DNA of 64,000 nt, taken from contig NZ_CAJXKQ010000010.1 of assembly GCF_913055835.1 (NCBI RefSeq), positions 53,223 to 117,222 on the forward strand, read 5' to 3'. A program made the position numbers and the translations under genes. Below the pieces are notes generated by a model, which saw only the letters and a program-made list of their open reading frames with translations, was not told the origin of the DNA and did not search any database. Source of the DNA: an uncultured Marinobacter sp. GTDB lineage: Bacteria; Pseudomonadota; Gammaproteobacteria; Pseudomonadales; Oleiphilaceae. How positions within the stretch are numbered: position 1 is the stretch's first letter; every line of letters begins with the position of its first letter. This document shows positions 6,357 to 15,055 of this stretch, piece by piece.

Positions 6357-9263
6357 ATGTCCGAGCCATGGCACAGCCTTCCGAAACTGCTGGCGGATGA
6401 TGTCGCCGGGTGTTGGGGATCGGTGTTTCCGGAGGGCGTTCCGACCTGGCTGAGCTCATCGGAGGGCATGGATGACACTGTGTTGGCGACCGCAATTTCC
6501 CGAAGCCTGTTTCTGCGCCAGACTCTGGAGCGCCATCCAGGGCAGATTCAGGCCCTGTTAACCGCCCGTTCGTTGGCAGAACCGACTACCCCTGAGTCCC
6601 TCGAAAAACGCTGGCAGGAGTACCTGTCCGAAGTGGATGGAGAGCCTGCACTGCATTCGGCGCTTCGGCGATTCCGCATGGAATCCCAATTTCGAATTAT
6701 CTGGCGGGATCTGATGCGATGGGCGGACCTGTCTGAAACCATGGCGGCTACGAGTGCGTTTGCGGATATCTGCATCGATGGAGCGCTTAACTGGTTGTAC
6801 CGTGACGCCTGTGAGCAGTATGGCACCCCTCGCGGTGCTGATCCGGTTACCGGTCAGGAAGCAAACCAGAAAATGGTGGTCCTGGGCATGGGTAAGCTGG
6901 GTGGTCGGGAACTGAACGTGTCCTCGGACATCGACCTGATTTTTGCCTTCCCGAGCAAAGGGGAAACCGTTGGCGGGCGTCGCTCGCTGGACAATCAGCA
7001 GTTTTTTGTCCGGCTGGGGCAGCGGTTGATTCAGGCTCTGGACCAGATAACGGCAGACGGCTTTGTGTTCCGAGTGGACATGCGCCTGCGGCCATACGGG
7101 CAGAGTGGTGCCCTGGCGTTGAGTTTTGCCGCCCTGGAAACTTATTACCAGGATCAGGGGCGCGACTGGGAGCGCTATGCCATGGTCAAGGCCCGTGTGG
7201 TGGCCGGCGACCAGAGAGCGGGCAAGGTTCTGATGGAGAGTTTGCGCCCCTTTGTCTATCGCAAGTACATCGATTTCAGTGCCTTCGAGTCCCTTCGCAG
7301 CATGAAGGCCATGATCGGTCGTGAGGTTCGTCGAAAGGGTCTCGAAAACAATATCAAGCTGGGCAGTGGCGGCATCCGTGAAATCGAGTTCGTGGTTCAG
7401 GCGTTCCAGCTCATCCGCGGGGGGCGGGACCGGGAGCTACAGCAGCGCGAGCTGCTGGTGATTTTGAAGGAGCTTGAGGAATTGGAGCTGTTGCCCTCAC
7501 CAGTGGTTCGTGAGCTGCGGGACGCCTATGTGTTCCTGCGAAACCTGGAGCATGCGCTTCAGGGCATGGAAGACAAGCAGACCCAACTGCTTCCGGAGGA
7601 TGAGCTGTCCCAGGCCCGGGTAGCCACCATCATGGGGTTCGAAACCTGGCAGGCTTGTGAGCAAAGCCTCGCCGAGCACAGGGAACGCGTTGCCACCCAT
7701 TTTGCCAATATTATCGCCACCGAGGATGAGGAGGATGAGGGCCCGGAAGCGCTTGAAGAGGGCTGGTTTGAACTCTGGCTCGCTGAGATGGAAGAGGGCG
7801 CAGCCGCCGACTGGCTGAAAGCCCGGGGCTATGAAGACCCTGAAAAGACGTTGTCGGAGCTGGCCGAGCTGCGGGAAAACCGGACCGTACAGAATCTCCA
7901 GACCCAGGGGCGGAGGCGGCTTAATCAGTTCATGCCGATGCTGCTGGAGGCACTCACTCAGGTTGATAACCCTTCCGAGACACTGTCGAGGGTGTTGCAA
8001 TTGGTAGAGGCCATTCTGCGGCGAACGGCCTACATGGTGTTGCTGCTCGAGAACCCGGGCGCCTGCACCCAACTGGTGCGGTTGTGCAGTGAGAGCCCCT
8101 GGATTGCCAGGCAGCTGGCGGAAACACCGCTCCTGCTGGATGAGTTGTTGAACGCCGAGAGCCTGTACAGCCCACCCGCGAAAGCAGAATTGCAGGATGA
8201 TTTGCGCCAGCAGATGCTTCGGATTCCGTTTGAGGATCTGGAAGAGCAGATGGAGTCCCTGCGGCATTTCAAGAAAGCCCATATCCTGCGGGTTGCGGCG
8301 TCCGAACTGAAAGGCACATTACCGTTGATGAAGGTCAGTGATTACCTGACCTGGATCGCCGAGGTGGTTCTGGATCACGTGGTAGACGTGGCCTTCGCCA
8401 ACCTGGTCAGTCGCCATGGCTATCCGCGCAGGCAGGATGGATCCGCCTGCGAGACCGATTTCGCGATTATTGGCTATGGCAAGCTGGGCGGGATCGAGCT
8501 TGGCTATACCTCCGACCTTGATCTGGTGTTTGTGCACAAGGCCGATCCGGAGCTGGCTACCGATGGTGAAAAGCCCATCGACAATGCGGTTTTCTACACC
8601 CGGTTGGGACAACGGATTGTCCACATTCTCAACACCCAGACGCCCTCAGGACAACTCTACGAGGTAGATATGCGCCTGCGGCCCTCCGGCAACTCAGGCC
8701 TGCTGGTGAGTACACTGCAGGCTTTCGAAAAATACCAGCGTGAAGATGCCTGGACCTGGGAGCATCAGGCGCTGGCCCGGGCCCGGGGCGTTGCCGGATG
8801 CAGTGAAACTCTCGAAGCCTTTGAATCCATCCGCCACGACATCCTCTGTCACCCCCGTGACCGTGAAAAGCTTCGTAGTGAGGTGGTTGAGATGCGGGAG
8901 AAGATGCGAGCCAGTCTCGCCACACCGGAGAGCCGGCAGGCCGAGGTGTTCCATATCAAGCATGATACCGGTGGCATCGTGGATATCGAGTTCATGGTGC
9001 AGTACCTGATGTTGGCCTGGTGTGCCGAACACCCGGAGCTGACCCAGTGGTCCGACAACATTCGCCAGATGGAAGAGTTGGGGCGCGCAGGTGTAATGGC
9101 TGTGGAGGATGCCGAGAAACTCAGAGAAACCTTTATCGCCCTACGCTCCACCATCCATAGGCGGGCGCTCCAGAACCTCAATAGCCAGGTGGAGGGCGAT
9201 GCCTTTACCGAGGAGCGTGACTACATCCGCGCCATGTGGAAAAAAGTGATGATTGATGCCTGA
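6357..9263 (+). CDS. glnE: Bifunctional glutamine synthetase adenylyltransferase / adenylyl-removing enzyme
   Basis: GlnE adenylylates and deadenylylates glutamine synthetase under control of PII proteins. Two nucleotidyltransferase domains are seen: GMGKLGGRELN followed by SSDIDLIFAFP (about residue 177) and GYGKLGGIELG followed by TSDLDLVFVH (about residue 704). Each is followed by an RMRLRP motif and a helical linker. The chosen ATG gives MSEPWHSLPKLL (968 residues; the E. coli protein has 946) and has ACAGGGG upstream. The frame stays open 34 codons further 5' but that part overlaps the divergent channel gene. ilvE follows after 76 bases with a promoter of its own. Confidence 0.96.
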   Translation: MSEPWHSLPKLLADDVAGCWGSVFPEGVPTWLSSSEGMDDTVLATAISRSLFLRQTLERHPGQIQALLTARSLAEPTTPESLEKRWQEYLSEVDGEPALHSALRRFRMESQFRIIWRDLMRWADLSETMAATSAFADICIDGALNWLYRDACEQYGTPRGADPVTGQEANQKMVVLGMGKLGGRELNVSSDIDLIFAFPSKGETVGGRRSLDNQQFFVRLGQRLIQALDQITADGFVFRVDMRLRPYGQSGALALSFAALETYYQDQGRDWERYAMVKARVVAGDQRAGKVLMESLRPFVYRKYIDFSAFESLRSMKAMIGREVRRKGLENNIKLGSGGIREIEFVVQAFQLIRGGRDRELQQRELLVILKELEELELLPSPVVRELRDAYVFLRNLEHALQGMEDKQTQLLPEDELSQARVATIMGFETWQACEQSLAEHRERVATHFANIIATEDEEDEGPEALEEGWFELWLAEMEEGAAADWLKARGYEDPEKTLSELAELRENRTVQNLQTQGRRRLNQFMPMLLEALTQVDNPSETLSRVLQLVEAILRRTAYMVLLLENPGACTQLVRLCSESPWIARQLAETPLLLDELLNAESLYSPPAKAELQDDLRQQMLRIPFEDLEEQMESLRHFKKAHILRVAASELKGTLPLMKVSDYLTWIAEVVLDHVVDVAFANLVSRHGYPRRQDGSACETDFAIIGYGKLGGIELGYTSDLDLVFVHKADPELATDGEKPIDNAVFYTRLGQRIVHILNTQTPSGQLYEVDMRLRPSGNSGLLVSTLQAFEKYQREDAWTWEHQALARARGVAGCSETLEAFESIRHDILCHPRDREKLRSEVVEMREKMRASLATPESRQAEVFHIKHDTGGIVDIEFMVQYLMLAWCAEHPELTQWSDNIRQMEELGRAGVMAVEDAEKLRETFIALRSTIHRRALQNLNSQVEGDAFTEERDYIRAMWKKVMIDA

Positions 9264-9270
9264 GGCAAAT

Positions 9271-9299
9271 TCAATTCCGGCAGATTTTCCTGCTAGAAT
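9271..9299 (+). promoter_or_regulatory. Probable extended -10 promoter of ilvE
   Basis: TGCTAGAAT at 9291-9299 is an extended -10 (TGN plus TAGAAT, 5 of 6 matches). A weak -35 TTCAAT lies 17 bases upstream. The ilvE start codon is about 40 bases downstream. Confidence 0.45.
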
Positions 9300-9339
9300 G
9301 CCGGTTCCCCGAAAAACGCTTTTTTAGGAGCAATGAAGA

Positions 9340-10266
9340 ATGTCGATGGCTGATCGCGATGGCGTTATCTGGCTGGATGGTGAAATGGTTCCCTGGCGGG
9401 AAGCCAAGACGCACGTCCTGACTCACACCCTGCACTACGGCCTTGGCTGTTTTGAAGGTGTGCGGGCCTACAACACCGCGAATGGCCCGGCCATTTTCCG
9501 CCTGAAAGAGCACACGGACCGTCTTTTCCGTTCCGCCCACATCCTGAACATGAAAATGCCGTTCAGTAAGGACGAGATCAACGAGGCCCAGCGGGCAGCG
9601 GTACGGGAAAACAATCTGGATGAAGCCTACCTGCGCCCGATGGCGTTTCTCGGTTCCGAGGGCATGGGGCTCAGGGCCGATAACCTCAAGGTCCACGTAA
9701 TGGTGGCGGCCTGGAGCTGGCCCTCCTACATGTCCCCGGAAGCAAAAGAAATGGGGATCAAGGTGCGCACCTCGTCCTACACGCGCCACCATGTGAACAT
9801 CACCATGTGTAAGGCCAAGGCCAACGGCAACTACATCAACTCGATGCTGGCCCTGAACGAGGCCATTTCCGGTGGGGCCGAGGAAGCGCTGTTGCTGGAC
9901 AACGAAGGTTACGTCGCTGAAGGTTCCGGGGAAAACATCTTTATCATTCGTGATGGTGTACTGCACACACCAGAGCTTACCTCCTGCCTGGAAGGGATCA
10001 CCCGTGCCACCATCCTGGATTTTGCCCGCGATCTGAATATTCCCGTGAAAGAGCGCAGGATTACCCGCGATGAGGTCTATGTTGCCGAGGAGGCCTTCTT
10101 CACCGGCACGGCGGCGGAAGTACTGCCGATCCGCGAGCTTGATGGGCGCGTGATCGGTGCCGGCAAGCGCGGACCGGTCACCGAGAAGCTTCAGGCCATG
10201 TATTTTGATGCGGTCAAGGGCAAGCTGGCGGAACACAGTGGTTGGCTGACCCACGTTAAAGGCTGA
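9340..10266 (+). CDS. ilvE: Branched-chain amino acid aminotransferase
   Basis: This PLP-dependent fold IV transaminase makes leucine, isoleucine and valine from their 2-oxo acids with glutamate. The PLP lysine is expected at K160 in CKAKANGNY. Other family motifs are HYGLGCFEGVRAY (32-44), EGSGENIF and FFTGTAAEV. The length of 308 equals E. coli IlvE. TAGGAG lies 9 bases before the ATG. It is followed by a terminator-like hairpin, so the next gene probably has a separate transcript, although ilvE stands next to core-oligosaccharide genes here as it does in Pseudomonas. Confidence 0.96.
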   Translation: MSMADRDGVIWLDGEMVPWREAKTHVLTHTLHYGLGCFEGVRAYNTANGPAIFRLKEHTDRLFRSAHILNMKMPFSKDEINEAQRAAVRENNLDEAYLRPMAFLGSEGMGLRADNLKVHVMVAAWSWPSYMSPEAKEMGIKVRTSSYTRHHVNITMCKAKANGNYINSMLALNEAISGGAEEALLLDNEGYVAEGSGENIFIIRDGVLHTPELTSCLEGITRATILDFARDLNIPVKERRITRDEVYVAEEAFFTGTAAEVLPIRELDGRVIGAGKRGPVTEKLQAMYFDAVKGKLAEHSGWLTHVKG

Positions 10267-10281
10267 TTACAGAGCACACTC

Positions 10282-10320
10282 AAGCCGCCGTTGACTGTTG
10301 CAGCCCGGCGGCTTTGTTGT
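10282..10320 (+). terminator. Candidate terminator after ilvE
   Basis: AAGCCGCCG (10282-10290) pairs perfectly with 10306-10314, with a 15-base loop and the T-rich tail TTGTTGTTT. The loop is longer than usual. Confidence 0.65.
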
Positions 10321-10353
10321 TTAACACACCCTGTTTACTGGCGGGACGAGCAA

Positions 10354-10761
10354 ATGGCAGACGTTATCAAGGTACCGGTATCCTTCGGCGAGGTGCTGGA
10401 CAAAATCACCATTCTCGAAATCAAGTCCGAGCGGATCAAGGATGAAGCGAAGGTCAGGAACGTTCGGCTTGAACTGGATGAACTGAGTGCCACCTGGGAC
10501 GAGGCGGTGAAGGACAAGGCTGCTGAAATCGCCGACCTTCGCAAACAGCTGAAAGCGGTAAATGAAGAACTGTGGGTGATCGAAGACGACATTCGTGATC
10601 AGGAAGCCGCCCAAGACTTTGGTCCGAGGTTCATCGAGCTGGCCCGCGCCGTGTACGTCACCAATGACAAGCGCGCCGCCATCAAGAAAGAGGTCAACCT
10701 GGCCTTGGGGTCTCGCTTCGTCGAAGAAAAGTCCTACCAGGATTACACGGCCCGAAAGTAA
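10354..10761 (+). CDS. Small coiled-coil protein of unknown function (DUF6165-like)
   Basis: The 135-residue protein begins MADVIKVPVSFGEVLDKI and is almost wholly charged helix. A heptad-like stretch at about 30-90 (LDELSATWDEAVKDKAAEI, LRKQLKAVNEEL) suggests a coiled coil. It has no signal peptide or membrane segment. I believe this is the DUF6165 family, often seen beside LPS core genes, but no function is established. The ATG is chosen because GGGACGAG precedes it; an open frame reaches 21 codons further upstream without support. Its position at the edge of the glycan locus hints at a scaffold or regulatory role there, which is inference. Confidence 0.8.
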   Translation: MADVIKVPVSFGEVLDKITILEIKSERIKDEAKVRNVRLELDELSATWDEAVKDKAAEIADLRKQLKAVNEELWVIEDDIRDQEAAQDFGPRFIELARAVYVTNDKRAAIKKEVNLALGSRFVEEKSYQDYTARK

Positions 10762-10801
10762 AGATCCGGGCCAGATAAACGCCGTTATCTGTCTTTTTCA
10801 G

Positions 10802-10864
10802 TACCGGTAGTACCGGTAGATCGGATTAGTGGCAGTAGGTCGGATTAGCAAAGCATAATCCGAC
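10802..10864. repeat. Composite REP-like element
   Basis: Two tandem copies of TACCGGTAG (10802-10819) run into a 14-base direct repeat, GTAGATCGGATTAG (10816-10829) and GTAGGTCGGATTAG (10835-10848). The second copy forms a perfect 9-bp hairpin, GTCGGATTA (10839-10847) with TAATCCGAC (10856-10864), loop GCAAAGCA. I recognise the GTAGGTCGGATTAGCnnnGC form as a dispersed palindrome found in many proteobacterial genomes. Confidence 0.75.
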
Positions 10865-10873
10865 AAAGCTCTC

Positions 10874-10910
10874 AAACGGCGCCCAAGTCAGCCCGACTTC
10901 GGCGCCGTTT
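10874..10910. terminator. Candidate hairpin terminator between convergent genes
   Basis: AAACGGCGCC (10874-10883) pairs with 10901-10910 and AAGTC (10885-10889) pairs inside with 10895-10899. The hairpin overlaps the last codons of the minus-strand GT9 gene. T tracts on both sides are poor, so termination is uncertain. Confidence 0.4.
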
Positions 10911-11952
10911 GTGTTCCTGGCGCCGGGTGAGCTTCAACCCACCGATCCAGCATCCCCGTTGCATCCTCCACCGTAATCATTTCCATCGCTCCCTCGAACT
11001 CGGCTTTTGCCCCCCAGCGGGCCTGTTCCACTGTTTTGCCAGTGAACTTCTCCAGAGCTTCTGGATACCGGTTTACACACCAATCCAGAGAATTGTAGGG
11101 GCCCGAGCGGTAAGGATTGCTCGCCGCAAACAATCCAAGCACATCGGTGCCCACCGCACTGGCGATATGGGCCGGGCCGGTATCGGGCGCTACGACCAGG
11201 TCGGCATGGGTCATCAGTGCCGTCAGCTGCTTCAGGGTGTCCTTGCCGCAAATATTGTGGGCTTTCTCTTTCATGGCAGCTTCTATAGCCGCGCAATACT
11301 CGGCCTCGAATGGGGCGGGGCTGCCCACCAGGATCACCCTCATACCGTGCTTCTGTACGGCATGGTCGGCCAGCTGTGCGTAGCGCTCGGCCGGCCAGTT
11401 ACGAAGGGTATGGCTGGCGCACGGGCTGATTACCAGGTTTCTGCGATCGGTTGCCAGTTGCGCGCTGGCAAACTCATGGTCCGAGTCGCTTAAAGGGATC
11501 TGCCATTGCGGTGGGGCTGCCTTGAGTCCCAGAGGCTCCAGGAAACTGGCGAGGCAGTCGCGAACATGCTGTTGGGGAGACGGCTTGATTCGGCGATTGA
11601 TGAACAGGCTGTGAAGATCCTTGCTGCGGGCCTTGTCATAGCCAATCCTGATGCGGGCAGGAATACAGGCGGCTGCAAGGTTGGCTCTGAATGCTACCTG
11701 CATATGAAGCAGGGCATCGAATCTGCGCCCCCGCATCTGTCTGCGAAGCTCGGCGTAGCCTTTGCGGCCGGCCTTCTTGTCGAAAACAATGAACTCAACA
11801 CCGGGCAGATCGCCAATCAGCTTGGCTTCGATCTTGCCGATAACCCAGGTGATCTTAACGCCGGGAAGCTGCTCCTGAAGGCTCAGTACAACGGGTATCA
11901 CGTGGGTCACGTCGCCGATGGCGGACAGGCGGAGAATGCAGATGGAGTTCAT
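10888..11952 (-). CDS. Glycosyltransferase family 9, heptosyltransferase-like
   Basis: The 354-residue protein has the two-lobed GT-B layout of ADP-heptose:LPS heptosyltransferases. The N-terminal lobe starts ICILRLSAIGDVTHVIPVV, and the C-terminal donor site has VVAPDTGPAHIASAVGT, the GT9 signature, and a preceding SPCASHTLRNWP motif. It would add a heptose to the inner core on the cytoplasmic face. Which step (WaaC, WaaF or WaaQ type) cannot be decided. The start was moved to the Met giving MNSICILRLSAIGD because the upstream 18 codons are proline-rich and unlike the family. It is divergent from kdkA, and a TAGAAT -10-like hexamer lies upstream on its strand (12027-12032). Confidence 0.88.
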   Translation of the reverse strand: MNSICILRLSAIGDVTHVIPVVLSLQEQLPGVKITWVIGKIEAKLIGDLPGVEFIVFDKKAGRKGYAELRRQMRGRRFDALLHMQVAFRANLAAACIPARIRIGYDKARSKDLHSLFINRRIKPSPQQHVRDCLASFLEPLGLKAAPPQWQIPLSDSDHEFASAQLATDRRNLVISPCASHTLRNWPAERYAQLADHAVQKHGMRVILVGSPAPFEAEYCAAIEAAMKEKAHNICGKDTLKQLTALMTHADLVVAPDTGPAHIASAVGTDVLGLFAASNPYRSGPYNSLDWCVNRYPEALEKFTGKTVEQARWGAKAEFEGAMEMITVEDATGMLDRWVEAHPAPGTQTAPKSG

Positions 11953-12109
11953 CAGAGTTTGATCCGGTTCAGGTTGTGGCCTGGGGCTGTGGAGCTTTGT
12001 CAGCAATCATTGGTAAACTGGCGGCCATTCTAACGCACTCAGGCGTGTCCGTCCCGGCGCGAGCGGGGCAGGCGTGTCTTCTTTCAATTTCGGTGACCGG
12101 GAACCCAGC

Positions 12110-12826
12110 ATGGTGGAGTCTGAAATCTGTATTCGGGAAAGGGCTTCAGCGATGCTGATTCACCCGGATTACGAGGGCAGAGTTACCGAAGACTGGTTCA
12201 ACGCTGCCGCCTGGGGCGATAACGCCCGTCCGGTAAGCAGCGGTGGCCGTGGCGGAGCCTGGTTTTTGCGGGCCGGAGAAAACAGGCTGGTACTTCGGGA
12301 GTATCGCCGGGGCGGGTTGATGGCGAAATTTGCCCGATACGCCTATGCCTTCACGCGCGAGGCGGATGTGCGATCCTTTGCAGAATTCCGCTTGCTGAAC
12401 AAACTGGTCAACCAGGGACTTCCCGTACCCCGGCCGGTTGCCGCCTGGTACCGTAAGCTTTCGCCGATCCAGTATCGGGCCGCCATCATCATTGAGCGAT
12501 TGGAAAACACGTTACCGCTGGCTGATCTTATTTCCCAGCTGAATGGTGAAGCCTGGGCATCTATCGGAGAAACCGTTCGTCGATTTCACGACGCCGGCGT
12601 CATGCATGCAGATCTGAACTGCTTCAATGTACTGGTTCGAGGTGATGAGTACTTCCTGATCGATTTTGACAAGAGCCGGTTGATTACCAGCAAAGCTCCC
12701 GCGCGCTGGAAAGAGGCCAATCTTGATCGCTTCTCACGCTCGTTGGTGAAGGTGGGCGGAGAAGAAGCCCGGGCGAAGGTCTGGAGTTATTTTATGAACG
12801 GATATAACAGGGGAATGGCCACTTGA
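12110..12826 (+). CDS. kdkA: 3-deoxy-D-manno-octulosonic acid (Kdo) kinase
   Basis: KdkA phosphorylates the Kdo residue of lipid A-Kdo at O-4, using ATP. Protein-kinase-like motifs are present: LVLREYRRGGL, RSFAEFRLLNKL and PVPRPVAAW in the N-lobe, then the catalytic HADLNCFNVLV and the metal-binding LIDFDKSR. This set matches the Haemophilus Kdo kinase closely. The ATG with GGGA eight bases upstream gives 238 residues; a GTG at 12074 would add 12. Enzymes of this type occur in species carrying a single phosphorylated Kdo, which would predict such a core here. The stop codon overlaps the next start by 4 bases. Confidence 0.9.
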   Translation: MVESEICIRERASAMLIHPDYEGRVTEDWFNAAAWGDNARPVSSGGRGGAWFLRAGENRLVLREYRRGGLMAKFARYAYAFTREADVRSFAEFRLLNKLVNQGLPVPRPVAAWYRKLSPIQYRAAIIIERLENTLPLADLISQLNGEAWASIGETVRRFHDAGVMHADLNCFNVLVRGDEYFLIDFDKSRLITSKAPARWKEANLDRFSRSLVKVGGEEARAKVWSYFMNGYNRGMAT

Positions 12827-13941
12827 CCCATCCACAGCAGGGCGGATCGCTTCCGTCGATACTTTGTCTTACGGATGCCTGCGATCGTCCGGAGACGGAA
12901 CTCTTTATCGGGCTCAGAAAGGCCGGGTTCGACGTCGACGTCATGTGTAATCCCAAAGGCCGGAACTATCAGCGCCTCGTTGACGAGGGCATGGTTGCCT
13001 GCCCAATGGCCTTGAAGAATCGTTTCGACAAGGAAGGCACCGAGGCCATCCGGCAACAACTGGCGAAGAAAAAATACGAGGTCATCCACGCCTATAATCC
13101 CCGAGCCCTTGCCTGCGGCTTAAGGGCTTCCCGGGGCACCGATATCAAGATCGTCGCCTATCGTGGTGTGATCGGTAATATCAGTTTCCTCAATCCGGAG
13201 TCCTGGATTACTTTCCTGCACCCGCGTGTCAGCAAGATCGTCTGTGTTGCCGATGCCATCAAGGATTACCTGGCCAGTCTGCGGTTTTTGTGGATGCACA
13301 TTCCTGAGCGGAAGCTTCAAAGAATCTACAAGGGGCATGACCTGGACTGGTATCAGTCGCCCAAGGCCGATCTGACCCAGTTTGATGTTCCGGAAGGTGC
13401 ATTCGTGGTGTGCTGCACCGGACGGAATACCCCAAGAAAAGGCTTCGATGATCTGATAGAAGCTGTCGACAAGCTGCCTGCGGATGTGAACGTACATTTG
13501 CTGCTGGTGGGAGACGTCATTGATAACGAAGAGATTCAGGCGCAGGCCGCTGCGGCCTCTCACCCGGAACGGATCCACTTCACCGGGTACCGCAACGACG
13601 CCCCGGCGATAGCGGCGGCCAGTGATGTGTTTGTGCTCCCGTCGAAGGAAAGGGAGGGGCTGCCCCGAGCGGTTATCGAGGCCATGGTCTATGGTGTGAC
13701 GCCAGTGGTAACCAGTGTCGGCGGCATGCCCGAACTGGTGGAAGATGGTGTCAGTGGTATTGTGGTTGCACCGAAGAATGCCTCCGAGTTGTCAGCGGCC
13801 ATCGAGCGGCTTTACCGCGACAGAGAACTGGCGGCCTCGCTTGGGCAGGCGGCGCGGCAAAGGATAGCCCGGGATTTTCACACCTCACAAACCGTCAGGG
13901 AGACGGGTGAGCTATACAAAGCACTGACGGGCAGGGCCTGA
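12823..13941 (+). CDS. Glycosyltransferase family 4
   Basis: The 372-residue GT-B enzyme has an N-terminal acceptor lobe (about 12-185) and a Glycos_transf_1 lobe (about 190-350). The latter shows VVCCTGRNTPRKGFDDLIEA, HFTGYRNDAPAI, VFVLPSKEREGLPRAVIEA (the EX7E region) and GGMPELVEDG. It starts with TTG, whose TTGA overlaps the kdkA stop, and AGGGGA is well placed upstream, so translation is probably coupled. Donor and acceptor sugars are unknown; its place behind kdkA suggests core extension. Confidence 0.87.
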   Translation: MTHPQQGGSLPSILCLTDACDRPETELFIGLRKAGFDVDVMCNPKGRNYQRLVDEGMVACPMALKNRFDKEGTEAIRQQLAKKKYEVIHAYNPRALACGLRASRGTDIKIVAYRGVIGNISFLNPESWITFLHPRVSKIVCVADAIKDYLASLRFLWMHIPERKLQRIYKGHDLDWYQSPKADLTQFDVPEGAFVVCCTGRNTPRKGFDDLIEAVDKLPADVNVHLLLVGDVIDNEEIQAQAAAASHPERIHFTGYRNDAPAIAAASDVFVLPSKEREGLPRAVIEAMVYGVTPVVTSVGGMPELVEDGVSGIVVAPKNASELSAAIERLYRDRELAASLGQAARQRIARDFHTSQTVRETGELYKALTGRA

Positions 13942-15021
13942 ATGCGGCGGTATCTGTTTTTTGTCAATCAACCCTATTCCTATTCGATTCTGCGACCGCT
14001 GCAGGAAGAGATACTGCGCCGGGGCGACGAAGCAGCCTGGTTTGTCGCGGGTTGCTCAACGGCGCCGCTTCGGCCCGAAGAGCGCCGTCTTGGCAGTGTC
14101 AAAGAGGTTATGGAATACAACGCCGATGCGACCTTTGTCCCCGGGGACTGGGTTCCGTATTTCTTTCCGGGAATCAAAGTTGAGGTATTTCACGGCATGG
14201 CTCGCAACAAGCGTGGCCATAGCAGCGAGGATGAAAGCGATCACTACCGCATTCGAGGTTGGTTTGATCTTTACTGTACGCATGCGGTGAAAGATACGGA
14301 AAAGTTCCGTGAGCTGGCGGCCCAATACCAGCATTTCGGGGTTGCCCATACCGGCTGGCCCAAGCTGGATCCTCTGCTGTCGCAGCCTGAGGAGGGTAAA
14401 AGAGGCCGCTCGGAAGACGAGTTGCCCGTTGTGTTTTACGCCTCAACGTTCAGCCGGTCCGTTACCTCCGCGCCGGATCTTGTAGAGAAAATCGGCGAGC
14501 TCTCCAGGAATGGTCGCTGGAAATTCATTGTAACCCTGCATCCGAAGATGGATCCCACGGTCGTGGATCAATACCGCCAGTTGAGCGGCGATAACCTGCG
14601 TTTTGTCGAGAGTGATGAGGATCTGTTGCCTCTGCTGCCGCAGGCAGATGTGATGCTCTGCGATACCTCGTCCATTATGTTTGAATTCATGTTCCTTGAT
14701 CGCCCGGTAGTGACCTTCAGAACGAAAATGCCGGGGCCATATCTGATCGATGTCCACGAAGTGGAGGATGTTGAGTCAGCCCTGGAGCAGGCTGTGCAGT
14801 ATCCCGATACCCTGATGAAAGAAACGAGAGCCCTTTGCGACCAGTTGCACAGCTTCAGGGATGGTCGCTCCAGCGGGCGGGTTCTGGATGCGGTTGAGGA
14901 TTTCCTGATCAACAAACGTAGCGAACTCAAGCCCAAGCCGATGAACCTGTTACGTAAGCTGAAAGTCAGGCGCCGCTTGCGTAAGGAGCTTGCACGTATG
15001 GCACCGGAAAGCTCAGGATAG
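13942..15021 (+). CDS. CDP-glycerol glycerophosphotransferase-like protein
   Basis: The 359-residue protein starts directly on the base after the preceding stop codon. It carries motifs of the Glyphos_transf family (TagB/TagF): VEVFHGMARNKRGH (compare WHGTPLKK), HTGWPKLDPLL, VTLHPKMDPTVVDQY and DTSSIMFEFMFLDRPVV. In Gram-positives these enzymes add glycerol phosphate to teichoic acids. In Gram-negative surface loci relatives transfer other phosphate-linked groups or sugars. A basic C-terminal tail (about 330-355, KPKPMNLLRKLKVRRRLRK) could bind membrane. No gene for CDP-glycerol synthesis is seen in this window, so donor identity is open. Confidence 0.8.
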   Translation: MRRYLFFVNQPYSYSILRPLQEEILRRGDEAAWFVAGCSTAPLRPEERRLGSVKEVMEYNADATFVPGDWVPYFFPGIKVEVFHGMARNKRGHSSEDESDHYRIRGWFDLYCTHAVKDTEKFRELAAQYQHFGVAHTGWPKLDPLLSQPEEGKRGRSEDELPVVFYASTFSRSVTSAPDLVEKIGELSRNGRWKFIVTLHPKMDPTVVDQYRQLSGDNLRFVESDEDLLPLLPQADVMLCDTSSIMFEFMFLDRPVVTFRTKMPGPYLIDVHEVEDVESALEQAVQYPDTLMKETRALCDQLHSFRDGRSSGRVLDAVEDFLINKRSELKPKPMNLLRKLKVRRRLRKELARMAPESSG

Positions 15022-15055
15022 AGTCCTCGAAGGTCCAGATCGGGAAACGAATGAT

